Position numbers and translations under genes: made by a program
Origin: Leptasterias polaris
Lineage: Eukaryota > Echinodermata > Asteroidea > Forcipulatida > Asteriidae
Reading direction: 5' to 3'
DNA length: 64,000 bases
NCBI GenBank assembly: GCA_037783415.1
Contig: JAZGTN010000047.1
Coordinates: forward strand, 4,836,001 to 4,900,000
Shown: one piece after another, positions 11,501 to 26,500 of the stretch
Layout: each line of letters opens with the position of its first letter
Numbering within the stretch: position 1 is the stretch's first letter
Notes under the pieces: generated by a model
What the model saw: the letters and a program-made list of their open reading frames with translations, nothing else
Database searches by the model: none
What the model was told of the DNA's origin: nothing

Positions 11501-14500
11501 CCCCTGCCCCTTCCACCTCCACCACAATAGCAATGCTAGTTACAGTACTCTTTATGCTAGTTACAGAGTTAATAATGCTGTAGAGTCGTTCAATAGAGCT
11601 CACTATTTATTGGGAATAAACCAACTGTTTTCAAAGCTACTGCTTCTCCTCTCACAAGAGCTACATACTATTCAAACATCAGCTGCACACCACCAAATGC
11701 CTACATTGTAAGACTGTAAATCCTTTTCAAAAAAATCCTTTACCAAATTTAAAAAAAGATACTGAAAAAACCCCCCAAAACTCCCAGTTGGTCAAAACAA
11801 GTAAAAAGTGAATGAGGTTATTTTTAGTGGCTGTGTTACATGAAGTAAAGCCATCACAGGTACAAGATCAACCTTACATCAATGTTCTTTGGTTTATATA
11901 TGTTTCAACTCTATGCAGATTTTGTTTCTAGAATCATTGTCAATTTTGCTTTTACACCACCTGGCAGTACTAAACACCTTCATGAAGTTTGGCTCTTATT
12001 GGCATGGGGAACCAGTGATAAATAATGTCTGATGAAATTTGTGGACTAAAAGCAGATCTAAGAAAACGGCGACAGGGAAACACTGACACATTATTGTCTG
12101 CTGAATGACTCCTAAGAGCTTACGTTATTTGTGCTCTGTAGTTAAGAAATTCATCGAAAGAAGAACAAGTTTCAAGTCATTTTCAAGGGCTTATGGGGTA
12201 TTAAACTGGATCATCAGCAAGACATGACCCTATTCGAGATACGACCCTTTTTAAGATATGACCCTATTCGAGATATGATCCTTTTTATGATTTGACCCTA
12301 TGTGAGGTAAAACACTTTCTGAAATACAACACTTTTTTTGCAAGCTGATTTTCAAGGTCGTTCCTTGCTCAAGCGTTCCTGGATCTACCCACAAAACAAA
12401 AATAAACTACTGAAAAATAATTGCAAAAGTACAAAATAAGACACTTTTCCTCAGTTACCTTCAGAACCTAATAATGAAACATTTTTTAAGACTAGTTTTA
12501 TAAATATTTCTTGATGATAGCGATGAGCTGTGCTCTTCCAAAATCCAGTGTTGACCATCCCTTTAGAATTACAAAATAACATCAGTTCAACTTGTAACTT
12601 TGTGATATTTGTCCGTCTGTTTGTATCATGTGACGTAGGCTGCTAGGTATAACATAACAGGCTGCATTAAAAGGGAAAACTGGGTGGAATTCTTGCCATG
12701 CACAACAAAAATTATCATTCGCATCAACAACTCATGCTAAAACCACACTGTTATGGGACATTCAGACTCAGTTAACAACAACACCACACCGAGTCTAGCA
12801 ATACAGTAATAACAAACCACCAATGGATTCTAAGTGTTTATTTATATACCCTACTTACTCAATTACAGCTTTTTTATAACTGTCTATTTAAATAAATATT
12901 TTATGCATTAAAGGCACTGTACACGTTTGGTAATTATTCAAAATATATATTAGCATAAAAACTTACTTGGTAACCAGCAACGGAGAGCTGTTAATAGTAT
13001 AAAACATTGTGAGAAACGACTCCCTCTGGAGTAACGTAGTTTTTGAGAAAGAGGTAATTTCTCACTAAAATAATAAAAGACTTCTGGCCAGAAGCTTTTT
13101 ATTCCTATCTGAAAGCACACTAATTTGTACAAGAAGGGTGTTTTTTCTTTCATCATTTTCTTGCAACTTCAATGACCAATTGAGCCCAAATTTTCACAGG
13201 CTTGTTATTTTATGCATATGTTGGGATACACCAAGTGAGAATACTGGTCTTTGACAATTACAAAACGTGTTCAGTGCCTTTAAGAAATACCAGAAGTCTT
13301 GTGTCAATAGCACTAACAAAATAGAAGCTAAGTACCTTGGCCCAATTTCATAAAGCTGCTTAAGCACAAAAAAGCTAAGCACAAAATAATTTTGGTTACC
13401 AGAAATAGGTCACCAGCCAAGTTGCCATTTCACATGTACAATTTGTGAACGGTTTCCTGCTAAATTGTGCTAAGCAGAAATTTGTTAAGCAATATTTTCT
13501 GCTTAAGCAGCTCTATGGAATTGGCTCCTGGTTCTCAGACAGGACACAAGTCAAATTTTACTAACATACGGGCGCACATGTCCAAGTTGCGTGTACCAAC
13601 AAAATGGCTGCCCCATGACATTGGTCTACACAGGGAAAGCGATAAAGACTTCTGGTAGTTCAAAACATAATAAACTATTACTTTATGGGTGATCTCTAAT
13701 TTTATTAAATATGACTAATACTTAAACCATATTTCAGCAAAAATAAAACTTTAGGCTAACATTATGTTCCAGTTTAAATGCCCTTGTCAAGTTCTGGAAT
13801 ACATATATACATTTTGCACACTTTGCCACTTCCTTAAAGAATTTGGTTGACCTTTTCACACTTGCTAACCCTAGGAAAAAGCCTGCTTGGGAGTAGGGTT
13901 AAGTGTGAAAACTTTGGGGTAGGTATGCTGAGTGTTTATTTTTTCCAGGAAAATTGCACAAAGTGTGAAACAAACTTAGTGTGAAGGCAAGCTTCAAAAT
14001 CCCCAGGAATTTCCTGGGGTTTTCCTGGGAATGAGCTTGGTAGTGTGAAAAGGGCTATAAAGGACAAAACATAACCAAATGAAGTCCAAACATGCAACAA
14101 CCTGAAGTCGCCAAAGCAGTGTAGCATTGTATTTGTAGGTTTGCAAGTTTGTTCGCATAAAAGCAATGTTTGTATATACAATTGCTCTATTGATTTGTTT
14201 TACCTCTTGCTTGTTCATACACCAACATGTACCAATAGTTCTTAAGACAACTGAAATCAGCTGCGTTTTTTTAATTTTATTTTTTTAGGTTTTCAGATAA
14301 AGATAAAGTTTTCTTGAAAATGAATTCATTTCAGAGTGAAATATTTCACAGAAAAAATTGTTCTAGTATGAACTCCACAGCCAGTAAGCTTTCAGCCTAA
14401 AGTTAAAAAAGGTTGATTTTTATCCTTAATGATCTTGTATAACACCTTTTATCTCAAAAGAAAGTTGTAGCAAGAATGGTACATCATTATTTGGTAAAAC

Positions 14501-17500
14501 ATAAAGACTTGCAGACAAGTTGTACAATGTTGGTATACACATTGTACAAGCTAAATCGTCTACCTCAATGATCTTATGATCTCTTACAAAACTTCATTTA
14601 CTTTACGGGCATAAACATGAAGCAGGGTATATGAAGCAGGGTATATGAAGCAGGGTATATGAAGCAGGGTATATGAATAAGCCATGACACACAACAAACG
14701 TGTCCATGTTTGTATAAAATACACAAGTTACACACTCTGTTGCATCGATCAACAAATAACCTTTGAATGACAAATCCATTGGTGGAAGTAACGTTTAAAT
14801 AATAACGACACAATAATCTTTGCCACACACATATTCAAATACACTCATAACTGTTAGGATGAAATCACCAAGGCCCAGTCATACCTCAAACAATAGTTGT
14901 GATAATTACACAAAAACACTTAGTACTCAGGCATTTGTGGTTTTTAAAACACCTTTCTGGAAAGGAGTAATTTTGCTTTTGTGCCTTCGACATTTTTTTT
15001 AAAACAGAAAAACCTTCCGAAGATGTCTGAAAGAATATGGCTTAACTCGAAGTTAAGAAAAAAAAATTTGGCAAATTTCTTTGCTTAGCATAAGAAAAGG
15101 CAGGGTACCAGTCTTAATGATGTAAACTTGTACATTAATTTGGCTGGTTACCTGTTTCTGCTAAGCAAGTTTTATCTGTGCTTAGCAAGTGTTTGGGTGT
15201 ACCATAGAGCAAGGGGTTTACCAATGGGAGACTTGTGGACAATAGGTGTCAGCAGTACACCAGGGAACTTTCCATTGAGTACGTTGATGCGATCATGCAC
15301 ACCGTACCAGAAACAATGGATTTACCTGGCAAGTCTGCTGCCACCAGGTGTCCCAGAGTCTCCAATCGCCAATAACTGCAGCCATAAGTCAGTGCCTCAT
15401 TTGTGTGCTTTGCTCTTAATCTTCAGGCTCTTAATCGAACAAAACAACAAATATTTGTATTTTGATATTGCTACTTACTACAGAAAGATAACATAATGGT
15501 TGTAAATTCTACATGGTGATGTATTCTACACAATGGTGAACGAGGTATTATTTGACGATATGGTTGGGTCTTGTTATATTCATGCCATAAAATGACTTGA
15601 GACACAACGGTGCTAAAATATTATTTATTCAAAAATGCTGTGTGTTTCATACAGACTATGTTTAATTACAAAAAGTGATAAACCAAACGTGATGGAAATT
15701 AATCATTATGACACTAAAAATTCAAACTAATGCATGCTACGTATGTTTACACGTATAATGGATATCTGAAGGGAGTTCGAGGAGCAGCCAATCAGGGAGT
15801 TTGTTACAAAGCCCATTTCAACTTCTGACCAATCACATTGTTTCTTTCAAAGGTGATGACTGTACTTCCATAAGTACCAAAATAGCCAGCCAATCAATTG
15901 AGTGCTTTGATTAGGTGTAAAAAATGCAAGCTGGTTTTTGATTGGCCTAACAAATAAGCAAGTTATACACTCTTTTGTATCTGTTTTATGCTTTGTTCTA
16001 ATTGGACAAAAGATTTAACCGATCAGATTTGCTAAAATTAATTTATTTTCAGCCAATTTATTGGTCCCAATTGATCATTAATAAACCTGCATGTGTGATT
16101 GTTTCTGATTGGCTGAGATATTTCAACCAATCCCACATTTGCTTTAAACATTTAAATTAGTCTGCTCATTTGTGATTGGACGATTAGAATGTATTTTTTA
16201 GATCGACTGCTCACTTGTCACTCCCAAAAGACAGGGTTAAAAATTCATGAACTATAAAGGAAATGGAACTTTAATGCGAGAAACATTCCCACCCAAAACG
16301 ACAACACTCAATCAAAATATTGGAGTAATTTGGGGTGTAAATCAGTTACCCTGGCTCCCGGGGATAGTTCATAGCTGGGCTTGTGGGGCTCTGTGGCCCA
16401 CTGGATATTTCATGTTTTACCGTTTGATCTACTGTGAATACTGGAACAATTCCCTGACATCTGTGAGAGGGGATAAAGTAGGCATCAATATTTTAGCAAG
16501 AAATTTGTACAAATTTAAAACGATGACTTTAAATCTATTAATGAAAGTTGAGGTGATTTTGAAACAGGATTTTTTTTCTCCAAACAATAAAAACATAGAA
16601 GACAAATGTTTACAATCTAAGTAAATTTTGTTTCTTCAAGAACTATTTTAAGCCTTACATATCTGTCCACCTTTCGATTGTTGAAAATACTAATTTATAA
16701 AAATTGTTCACTGTAGAAGACATTGATTTTTTGTGTACACATTTATTGCCATGACCTCACCCACCTCCTTGATCTAACACTCCCCGATTAAACCCCTATA
16801 CCTCATTGTGCCACTCCTCCCTGATGCAAACCCTTCCTCCACCCATTCAGTTAACCCCTGTAGCCCTCTCCACCCAGTCCCCTGCCCCTTCCACCTCCAC
16901 CCCAAGAACTTATCCCATCTCAACATACATCTTGAGATCCCAACCCTCCCCTTCACCCATTCATTCTACCCCCTGCAACCCTCTCCATTCAATGGCAACC
17001 CTCAACCCAGTCCCCTGCCCCTCTCACCTCCACCCCAAGAACTTATCCCATCTCAACATACATCTTGATCTCGAAACCCTCCCCTTCACCCATTCATTCT
17101 ACCCCCTACAACTCTCTCCACCCAGTCAACCCTCACCCCATCTCTTCCCATCCCACCACAACCCCTAAGAACTAAATCCCCTCTCAACATACGTCTTGAC
17201 TGCATCTGGATTCTGCATGAGTGCCCTTGCGATGACGGCATTGGGGTCTTCCCTCTGTGGTGCTGTGTACCTAGACTTAAACATGCTGATGGGCGGTCTA
17301 ACCACTGGTGGAACAACGAGCGGAGGAGGCCTTGGATGCCTGGGTCGTCTTAAAACACACGACGATGAAGCAGTGAAAAAAGGTTAACTATAGGGTGGTA
17401 CAACACGGGTAGTTCAACTATAAGTTACCGGAGTGCCTTTTATGTAGTTCTAGAATTAAGTCAAAAATTGTTGATTTTGTAACTAATTATACTAGTGTAT

Positions 17501-20500
17501 TCTTTTCAAATTATGCCATGAATTGATGAAAATATTGAAGAAAATCAGTCTCCAATGTTTCCTAAAAGTGTAAACTGTTTTGGCTGTGAATTTAAATGAA
17601 TGAAAGTATGACTTATAGGTTATTTTCCCCCTAAAAACTTATTCATAACATAAAAGTGTGTATAAATCTATTAAGCATTCAATACCCGTTTTTTCAAAAA
17701 ATTCAGAACATTTAGAAAGCGGATATAATTTTGAATAAGATAATTCTCAGAAAAACTTTGAAAAGTTATTCAAAACTTCTTAAATAAGGGACGACTCTCT
17801 CATTTTCTTCAAAAAAATTAACTGAAATATTTCAAAAAATGCAACAAAAATAAAAATCTTGATGAAGTTGTTTTTATTATTATTGAATAATTATTTAGTA
17901 ACTTATAATTTTTTTCTTATCGATGTTGTACCACCCCTTAAAAACTCTTTCCTCATGGTTAAACATAAAAAAACGATTAAACAAACTTGTGGCACACTCA
18001 TTATGATCATCATTAAATACAACACTTCCATCCAGGGGTTGCTTTTTAGCAGCTGGGCTCTTCTCTCTGCAGTGAAATAGGTGCACCATGCCAACATTCC
18101 AGGAATGTGAGTTATGCCGGCTGCACTTAACATGCAAGGGATCTGCCCCAAAAATTTCCACGTGAACAAAAATCTACATCTGTACGGATAGTTTTAAAAT
18201 ATCAACAGTAAATATTTCGAAAAAAAATAGTATCTATTCTAGAGTGTAGTAAAGGTTGAATATAAAATGAGGTTGAAAATAAAATTATGTTGAAAATGTT
18301 AGAATTTCAGCTGGAAATATTACTAATGATTAAGTTGAACTAGAGCCAACTTATCCCAATTTCAGAACATATGGTAGAGTATTTAAAAAAATATATACAC
18401 ACAAAATAATAAAAAATGAACTAACGTTTGAAACTTAATTTTGTAATGGTTTAATTTGAAGGTAAAAATAAGTTTTACCATATGCTCAGATAGAAAATTT
18501 CTCAATGTGATTAGCCCCAGTATGAACTTTCCACCAACCGAACCTTCAGATTAAAAGCTTATTTTTACAATTAAGACAAATCTCAGAGTGTGTCTATAAA
18601 AAATGTTGCTTGCTCAGAAAAAAAAGTATAGGCAACTTTATATCTCACAGTTAAGCCAAAAACAATGAAATTTTCAATGATCAGTGATAAGATACTTGTT
18701 ATTGCTTACATTTTTCTAAACTCATCACCAAGTGATCAACAAAGAGTCATTTGGCATTTCTGCGGATTACATTTTGTACCTTCCCTTTAAGACAACAATA
18801 GGTCCCCTGTAAAGCTACCATCATATTGGTCATGTTCCCTGTGTGCATAGGTGCTGATTTGCATTACACCAAAATTGTACCTGGCTATTTCACCCTTCCA
18901 GCCTCGGTATGGGCTTCATTGATTTGAATGTGACAAAAACAAGATGGCAGCCTGACAAGGGTCTATACATAATTAACCACTACAATATGAACATATAATA
19001 CACTAGACACTAGAGGGCGCTGTTCTGCCTCCTACTTTAGAACTCGAAAAGCGTTTTCAAAGAAGAAGCTGCTCAAAACTTAGTGCCATTCTTATAAAAA
19101 AAGTTGAAATCAGGAAATACATGTCTGACTCCGTCAAACACATTTTTAACACACAACTTGAAATAAAACTTTCTCAAGTAGTGGTGAGAGCCTGTGAGGC
19201 ATTTTCCTCTGGAATTTGTTGAGTCAGTCCCCGGATCGTGGTATGAGATCTTCGGCATAGCAGGAATGTCACATGACTAGCTCAACATGATTCCAAATGC
19301 GTTCATGCTCTCCCTTTTACCACAGTATCAATACAGCTGTATAGATATTTCTAGAACACTGTTTTAATAATTTTTCAAATAATACTTTTTGTTCTACAAC
19401 TTCCACCAGTCTGTTGTCTCGTTAGAAATACAACAGGCAACGAAACAGTACAAAAATTCAACTAGAACTTCCCATCCACATTTGGCATTTCAGACAAAAC
19501 TAAGACTTATCATTTGTGTTAAACAAAGTATCAAAATCATGCAGAAACATGTCAACAATTCATAAATATTGATGTACATACAAAAAACAGAACCAATTTT
19601 GAAAAGGTGTTAACGAGTTACGAACTCTTCGTTTACGTTTCAGATTTTCATAACAAATTTTGATTCTATAATTATCCTGGACCTGTGATTTAAGTAATCA
19701 CAGTGGAACTAAAAGGGGAACAACTACAAGAGTTATTTCTTAATTATCTAAATTAATAAACTGCTTATTAAAAGACAATTATAGACAGCAAAGAACACAA
19801 CAGTTCTGAACATGTCAAATGACATTCTGAGTTATTTTTCCCACCAATAATTAATATTCAAAATTCAGTTTGGTTATTAATTATTTACTCAGGTCTACTT
19901 CGGGGATTTCCCCTAAAAATATTTTAAGACCTACACATTTTCATTTCGTGCAAATTATTAACAAAAATAACATTGACAAAATTCATACACGTAGGAGGAA
20001 TATAAATTGGGATGCATCTGTTTAGAGATCCATTCTGAAAAATCATTTATACTTTTTTTTAAAGCAAGAATCTTTTCTCTCACGGCACAGAAAAATGACT
20101 ACTTTCAGCTTAAAAAACAATAAAATAAACAAGGATTGCTTGGATCAAGACATAACTAAGAAAACAGAGCATTCCATTCCTTTTTAGGGGGGGAAGGTTT
20201 AAAGGGATGGAAGATTTTGTCAACTAGCAGCCATGGATCACCATTCAGCAAGATTTGGTGAGACTTGACAACGATTCTGATAAGATTTCGTTAGACTTTT
20301 CCCCGGAGTATCACTGGCAGAACTCATGAAGACTTCTTTTGTTATACAATATGAATTATAGATATACAAACAAAGCATCGGCTAATGAATCAATCAACAC
20401 CCATACTTTCAAAAGCTCCGCTCAAAGTCAAATCTATTTTTACAAATTTTACGTTGGCAAGGACAATAGCATATGCAATGTCCATTTTTTACATTTGAGT

Positions 20501-23500
20501 CTAAATTTTGTACCTGTCTAGTTTATAATATATTTTGACATGATGGTATTTATTTCTCTGAAGCAGGGAGTGCCAGAGTGGAAATAACAGCCAGAATGGA
20601 AATTGGCACTGCCAAGTTTTCTGTACTGTTACAAAGGAAGGTTTGACTGGAAACATCTGACATATAGAAATGGATACAAATATTCATGCAGTCGATGACA
20701 AGCGATCTTTCATAATGACTACGTTCACACAGCTGGCTGCAGTTTGCGGGATCAAGCAAACCCTCCAAGTATAAAACTATATAAACAACACTGAAAGAAT
20801 TTCTCCTCGACCTTAAATATGACAACTCAGAATAAAGTATGCTAAGTCTAGAAGATTAGGGAGAGTGTTACTTCTGTTCTTGATGAAAGACCAACTTAAA
20901 GCAGATACTGTTTACACTGTTATGTGTTATTGTCATTTACTTGTAATGTATAGTTGAGCAGCAATACTTGCTTTAATCAATACTATTGAAATAAAACTTA
21001 TAAGCAGACTGTTTACACCCATTCTGTCAATGAATGTATTCTACAAAATCTGGAAAGTAACTTTTAAAAAAATGCAATTTTTTTTATGAATGCTGCCTTT
21101 AGTTTCTTGAAGGAATCATATACTCAGTATTTTCAAATAGTCCATGAATTTTTTGGAAACGTCTTTGGAAGCAAAGGACAATTTTGACAGGCAACCAACA
21201 ACACTGCATCCAAGACGAACACTTCCACAGAACAAAAGACAACTTTCTTCCAGTGTTTCATTGTCCCGAAGAAAATTTTAGGAATATCAAAATGCAAATT
21301 TTTTTTCTTCTTGGAGATTGTCTTGAACTTATTGCATTTAAATTGCTTCACAGATCAATGAAAGAAGCTTTTAAGTTGGTTCTGAAACTTTTTTGAAATA
21401 TTTTGGAAACTTGCGGTTTGGAATAAATGTTCACTTCAAGATACCAAATTATACAATCCTTTTGAAGTAGCAAGAATTTTTGATTTGTTGGGGTGTTACT
21501 GGTAAAAAATAAAATAGCTGGTTAGCTTTTATTAGACTTAAAAATAATGATTTTGAGGCTTGCTTTTGTGTTTGTGTTTTTGTTTTGTTTTGTTTTTTGT
21601 TAGCCCTAGATGAGCATTAGGGTTTTACTAATATTAGACATCAGTAAATGAGTTTGTGGCGATATTATTTTTCAAAATGACCCATGGTGAGAGTTTTAAG
21701 CCAACAAGGCAAGAAATTTCTTGCGTAATGAATTTCATGATCAGCAGTTTAAATTAAATAATTCTTCAAAACCAGATGTTATGAAGTTCAAAGCAAAAAT
21801 GGTAACAGAGTAAGAAAATATTGTTTACGGTCTGAAGGTCATTTTAAAAGGTAATTTTTAAGGTCATTTTAGAGTCTAAAGGTCAATTTGAAATAAGCCT
21901 TTAGTTTTAAATATGACCATTAAACAAATGACCTTCTAAGAACAAACCATTCATAAAATATGAAAGTTGGTCATCAGCCATGACCTGAAGTATGACCCTA
22001 AAGTGCGCAGCTTTCTTTTTGTTGTTTTATTGAAAGGGGGGAATTATGATAGGTTTTTAGTATAATGAGGAACAAAGAATAATTGATCACTTACTTGTCC
22101 GGGGGTGCGTTGTAGTGTTGTTGAGGTGGTGGTGGCTGGGATGGTTTGTAGTGTTGGGCAGGAGGGGGTGCGCTGTATGGTTTTGCGGCAGGGGGAGCGC
22201 TGTGGTGCTGCGCTGTGGTTGGTTGGGACGATGAGCCGTTGGTGTAAGATGGGCTGCTGGAATAGAAAAGAAACCGATACAAATGCCCGTCCCAAACTCT
22301 TCACCAAGTGGGAATTACCTTTGGTATCGTGGTGGTTGAGATTTGATGTAATAGAGGTTTTGAAAGGCGTGGGTTAGAATCCTGGTTGAGCCGGTAGCTT
22401 GAATTTTTCAGTTTGAAGCAGAGCTTGCAGCAGCGGTGAGTAGACAAAACATAGTCCTCTGAGTGGTGAATTATCCAAAGGAGGTAGAGTACCAGGAAGA
22501 AAGGATACCAGGGTAGCCTGGCTGATACCAATCTTCACTCAGCCCTGGAATGCACAGTTGCCAATCCCAGGCTAGGCAAAGAGGTTAAAGGTTGTGGTTC
22601 TAAGACAAGATAATACAGTTACTAGCCCCAAAGTTGACAGCAAACTTCTGATGAACCAAATTCAACAACTGCCCTAACTCCACGAGGCAATAAATGACAA
22701 CATCAATGACCATGTTTGGAAAGAGGCGCAGAGCTCCACATCCCATGACAGAATAAAAAGATAAGGAAAAGAAGGGGAAAAAATCAGCAAAAGAAAAAAA
22801 AATTGAATAAAAAAAATGAACTGAGGGAAAAATGCATCCCTAAAGTAAGAAAATAAAGGTTTTGTTAAACCTTTAAATAAAATCGCATTATGAAGAAAGC
22901 ACAGACAAGAAAAAGAGTAGCCAAGTTGAAAATCAGTCTCTCTGTTGCAGCCCTTGAGATTTGTCTTCCACATAAATCAACGTAACCAGCCTCAGACTTG
23001 AAGACGAAGCAGTCTGGTCCCTATTAATGAAGTGAACTTTACTACTATCAATGTACATTTGAATACGGGGGATATGACAAAAATGGTGGCAGCAGGATAC
23101 AGACTCCTCAAGAAACCAAATTATCGACTTCCACAAAACCAACAGTCCATTTTATTTCTCCAAAACTTGGAGGTGGTCACAGTTATACATGTACACGTAT
23201 TTTAGTGTATTTTTAAATTAAAAATATGGAAAGTCACACACGCGAAAATGTAAAATATCTTAAGCATATACTTAATAAGTGTAAGTAAACCTGGTTTAAA
23301 ATTGCACACTTAAAATAAATAGTTTTAAAACCTCTATGATATAACTGAGCTATTTTCTATAAAAAAAGATACACATAAATACGATCAATATCTTACTACA
23401 TGTTATAAATACTTTGTTATAGTTATGTGATAAAACTTTCTAATTAGGGTCTTACAACCTACTCTATATTTTATGGATGGTAGAAGTTGCAACTTCATCT

Positions 23501-26500
23501 GTTACTACGATAAACATTTGGTTTATTTCCTATGATATTTAAAGGCACAAAATAAAAAAGCCCTAGGTCTCCAAGGGAAGGTACAAGACATTACCAAAGT
23601 GATGCAATATATCACTTAAAGAAGAGATCCCGCCACAAACTTTAGTCACAAAAAATGTTTATTAATTTTGAATTTTAAAACTGTGAAAAACAAAACCTGG
23701 AATAAATTTAAAGTCTTCTATGAAAAATATTGACTGGCAATTAGAAGACTCAAGAGCATGACCTTTCAAAAAGGTCACATGCCAATAGGTCACATGGCCT
23801 GTCACAGACAGGTACCAGCTGGCATTGTATTTAACTAAAGGGCAATTGCTATGGATATAACTTTTTTTAAACAAAATGGCCACTGCACTGGTTTCCTGTC
23901 TTAACAGTGCCACGCTATGATCTACATTTCAAACATTTCAAACAGATGCACAACAAATAGTCTTTTGAATTCCCCAAAAGTTCAGAATTTTTTTCTTCTT
24001 TTTATAAAAATGACAAGAAAGTTACATTATGGAAATATGGCAAAAATTTGGGCAATTTCTTTCCTGGCAAGATTATAAATTGACTAAGCATACAAAATAC
24101 AATCAGAACACAAATATTTCAAAGACAACTTACGTTTTGTCACAGTAGCACCGTACAACACACACGATCCACTACAAACATGTAACGCCTATTTTCAGAA
24201 AATTAATATTTGGGGTGAAATCCGATACGATAAAAAAAAAAAAATTTGGACCGAGACTGAGTTCTATCATCAGTCGATGTAGAAGTCAGACTGGGCACAG
24301 TTCTTAAGTCAGTCGACCATCATCATGCGACAAACATTCCTCTCTGACTTCTGGCATTTCCAGACTCCGCACATGCGTAGTACCGATTAGGTATCACCAG
24401 CGACCGGTATGTCAGATAGCCAGCTTGACATCTTAAAAGATGAACGATCTATTTAGGATATGGGCTTGGGATGGCCATGGCATCTAAGGAGTGTACTTGT
24501 TTTGGTTTAAAGTTATATTGCTTGGACTTTTTAACAAATTCATCTAACAACTTTCTCACAGCATCTCTTAACATTTCAAGTTGATAGAAATTTCTAGACA
24601 GCCAATGAAAAGCTTTTGAGTAATTACATGATTATTTTCGTTACAAGAAATTAAGCAAGTCTCTTTTGGCTCCAAATTATGTAAATCAAATTTTAAACTG
24701 TATTCTCAGCTCCTGTTGCAGTTGTTTTCAAACCTTTGCGATTGAAATAAATGTCAATGAAATCAAACAAATTGCAATTTAGCAGTACAGCATCTTTTTT
24801 GGAACTCTTTGCCTGGGGCATCTTTCCCTCCTTCCTACAATCTAGAGTGTTTTAAGAGGAATATCAATTCCTACCTTCAGCTCCCCTTTTAGCCTTGCTT
24901 GGGGCGAACTTGCATAAAACAAAATAAAAAATTCTCTGTTTTTTTCATCTTCAAACTTTTTTCTGGTTTTCAAGAGTCCAGGCGAATGAACAAGTTTTGG
25001 GCGATCTAAATTGACTGAAGAGTTAAACAATTAGCACTTATCCCCTTGTCAACAAACATCAGAATTGCTACACAAAATTCTCAATCATGCTTCAGTGAAA
25101 AATGATTTGGAACATCCGGAACATATGCTAGACAAATGTTGCCCCGGATCAAATTTGGGTCACTTATTTCAAATATTTACAGATTTACGTTATCGCGCCC
25201 TTCTTCAACGGCCAAAATCCAGACTGAATAGTGAAAGACAATTCTGATTGAGACCTGGTGTTGGAATCCATCAATGGATGACTTGACCAAAATTGATAAA
25301 AGACCCTCATTTTTTGAATTCTTTTTTGAGAAACCGCCAATGTTTTTATATCTTGAAGGGTCACATTGCCTTCAAATCTCTCCAAACTTTGCTGTTTGGA
25401 ATGACTCCTTATCCTTTTTTAAGAGTTGTTTATGCAATGAAACACTCCAGTGTGTTGTTATTAGTGTGAAGTGAGTGATATCAAAACATTCGCCTCTGGA
25501 TATACAACCAGCGGAACATAATAGTCTGCCATTTTGGTGGAGTCAATTGGTTCTACAAAATAGCGAAATTGCCATCATTAAATCTGTACCGTCCCTTTAA
25601 GTTAACTGCAACTGTCAAACATGAATTCCTTGAATAGTTTCTGAGCCACGATCTTTCAGTATTCCCTTTGAACTTGGAGCAAAGTGAAAAACTTGATCAT
25701 TGAAAGTCTACACTTTATGTTTATATCACATTTTACTCTCAGAGAGATATACAAGTTTCTTCAGAACCAGAGATTTTCTGATATTTTGAAGACTCTAGTC
25801 CCTAAAAGTTCAGGGTAGGGCCTATGCTCAAAATTTCAATGAATATAAATACTCAGTCAGTATCCCTTCTGGTTTGTTACTTGAATACAATGAAAACAAA
25901 ATGAGCTTTTAAAGGTAGGGTCATAGATTGGTAAATACTCAAACAAATACATTGGTCTGAAAATCTTACTTTGTAAGAAGCACTGCAGCTGTTGATAGTA
26001 TTCCCTTGGAAAAGTTTTTCAATGCCTAAATTTTCATCCTAAGTGCCACCATTGGGAGATAAAAATCTACCAATAGTTTGAAATAATATTTACTGTTTTC
26101 GTTTTTTTTAATTAGGATAACATTTGATCATTCTTGACTGATATTATAGTCATTATAAATAATACTATTAGTCTAATTATCTTGGTCTTGTACCCACACC
26201 TTTTTCATCTACCATTATCATACATACATCTCAAGGCTAATACTAAGGCACTTCAAGGTTTTTGTAAATAGTTTGTTTCCTGACTATTCTGAATACATAC
26301 AGTTATTGCATAATTTTGATAAATATCCTTAAGTAAATAAATCACAGCAGTACTTTTCAATGGTTTAGAGTGACCTTGACTAAGGTAAATTGAGTGGCCA
26401 ATCAGCAGCTCTTTTGAATGGACATACTCATTTTTGCTGACTCTTGGTTGATTTGAATGGCTCCTTTGATGTTGCCCTTCTGTGATTGGGCAGAAAGGCC

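Larger units (their letters stand above)
7554..16349 (-). other. Zasp intron 11
   Basis: About 8.8 kb without a convincing gene. Starting from its low-coordinate end it holds a G-rich minisatellite (7620-8160), AT-rich DNA with nothing I recognise (8.2-10.6 kb), a 26-bp tandem repeat (10657-10749), a hairpin MITE (10862-11009), a degenerate array (11020-11600), a TTAA MITE (12908-13283), a hairpin MITE (13338-13529) and a CCAAT-rich patch (15785-16190). Open frames here look like chance or repeat frames. Confidence 0.6.

Noticed and set aside
15200..15400. Possible extra Zasp exon on the minus strand ([11 protein letters not shown] and [16 protein letters not shown])
   Set aside because: The two natural-looking stretches share a frame but are separated by a TAA, and no acceptor/donor pair gives the phase needed between exons 11 and 12. 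It is open on the plus strand too. Left as unresolved.
17990..18075. Possible Zasp exon ([14 protein letters not shown]) on the minus strand
   Set aside because: The acceptor phase fits exon 9, but no donor leaves the two-base phase required by exon 10.
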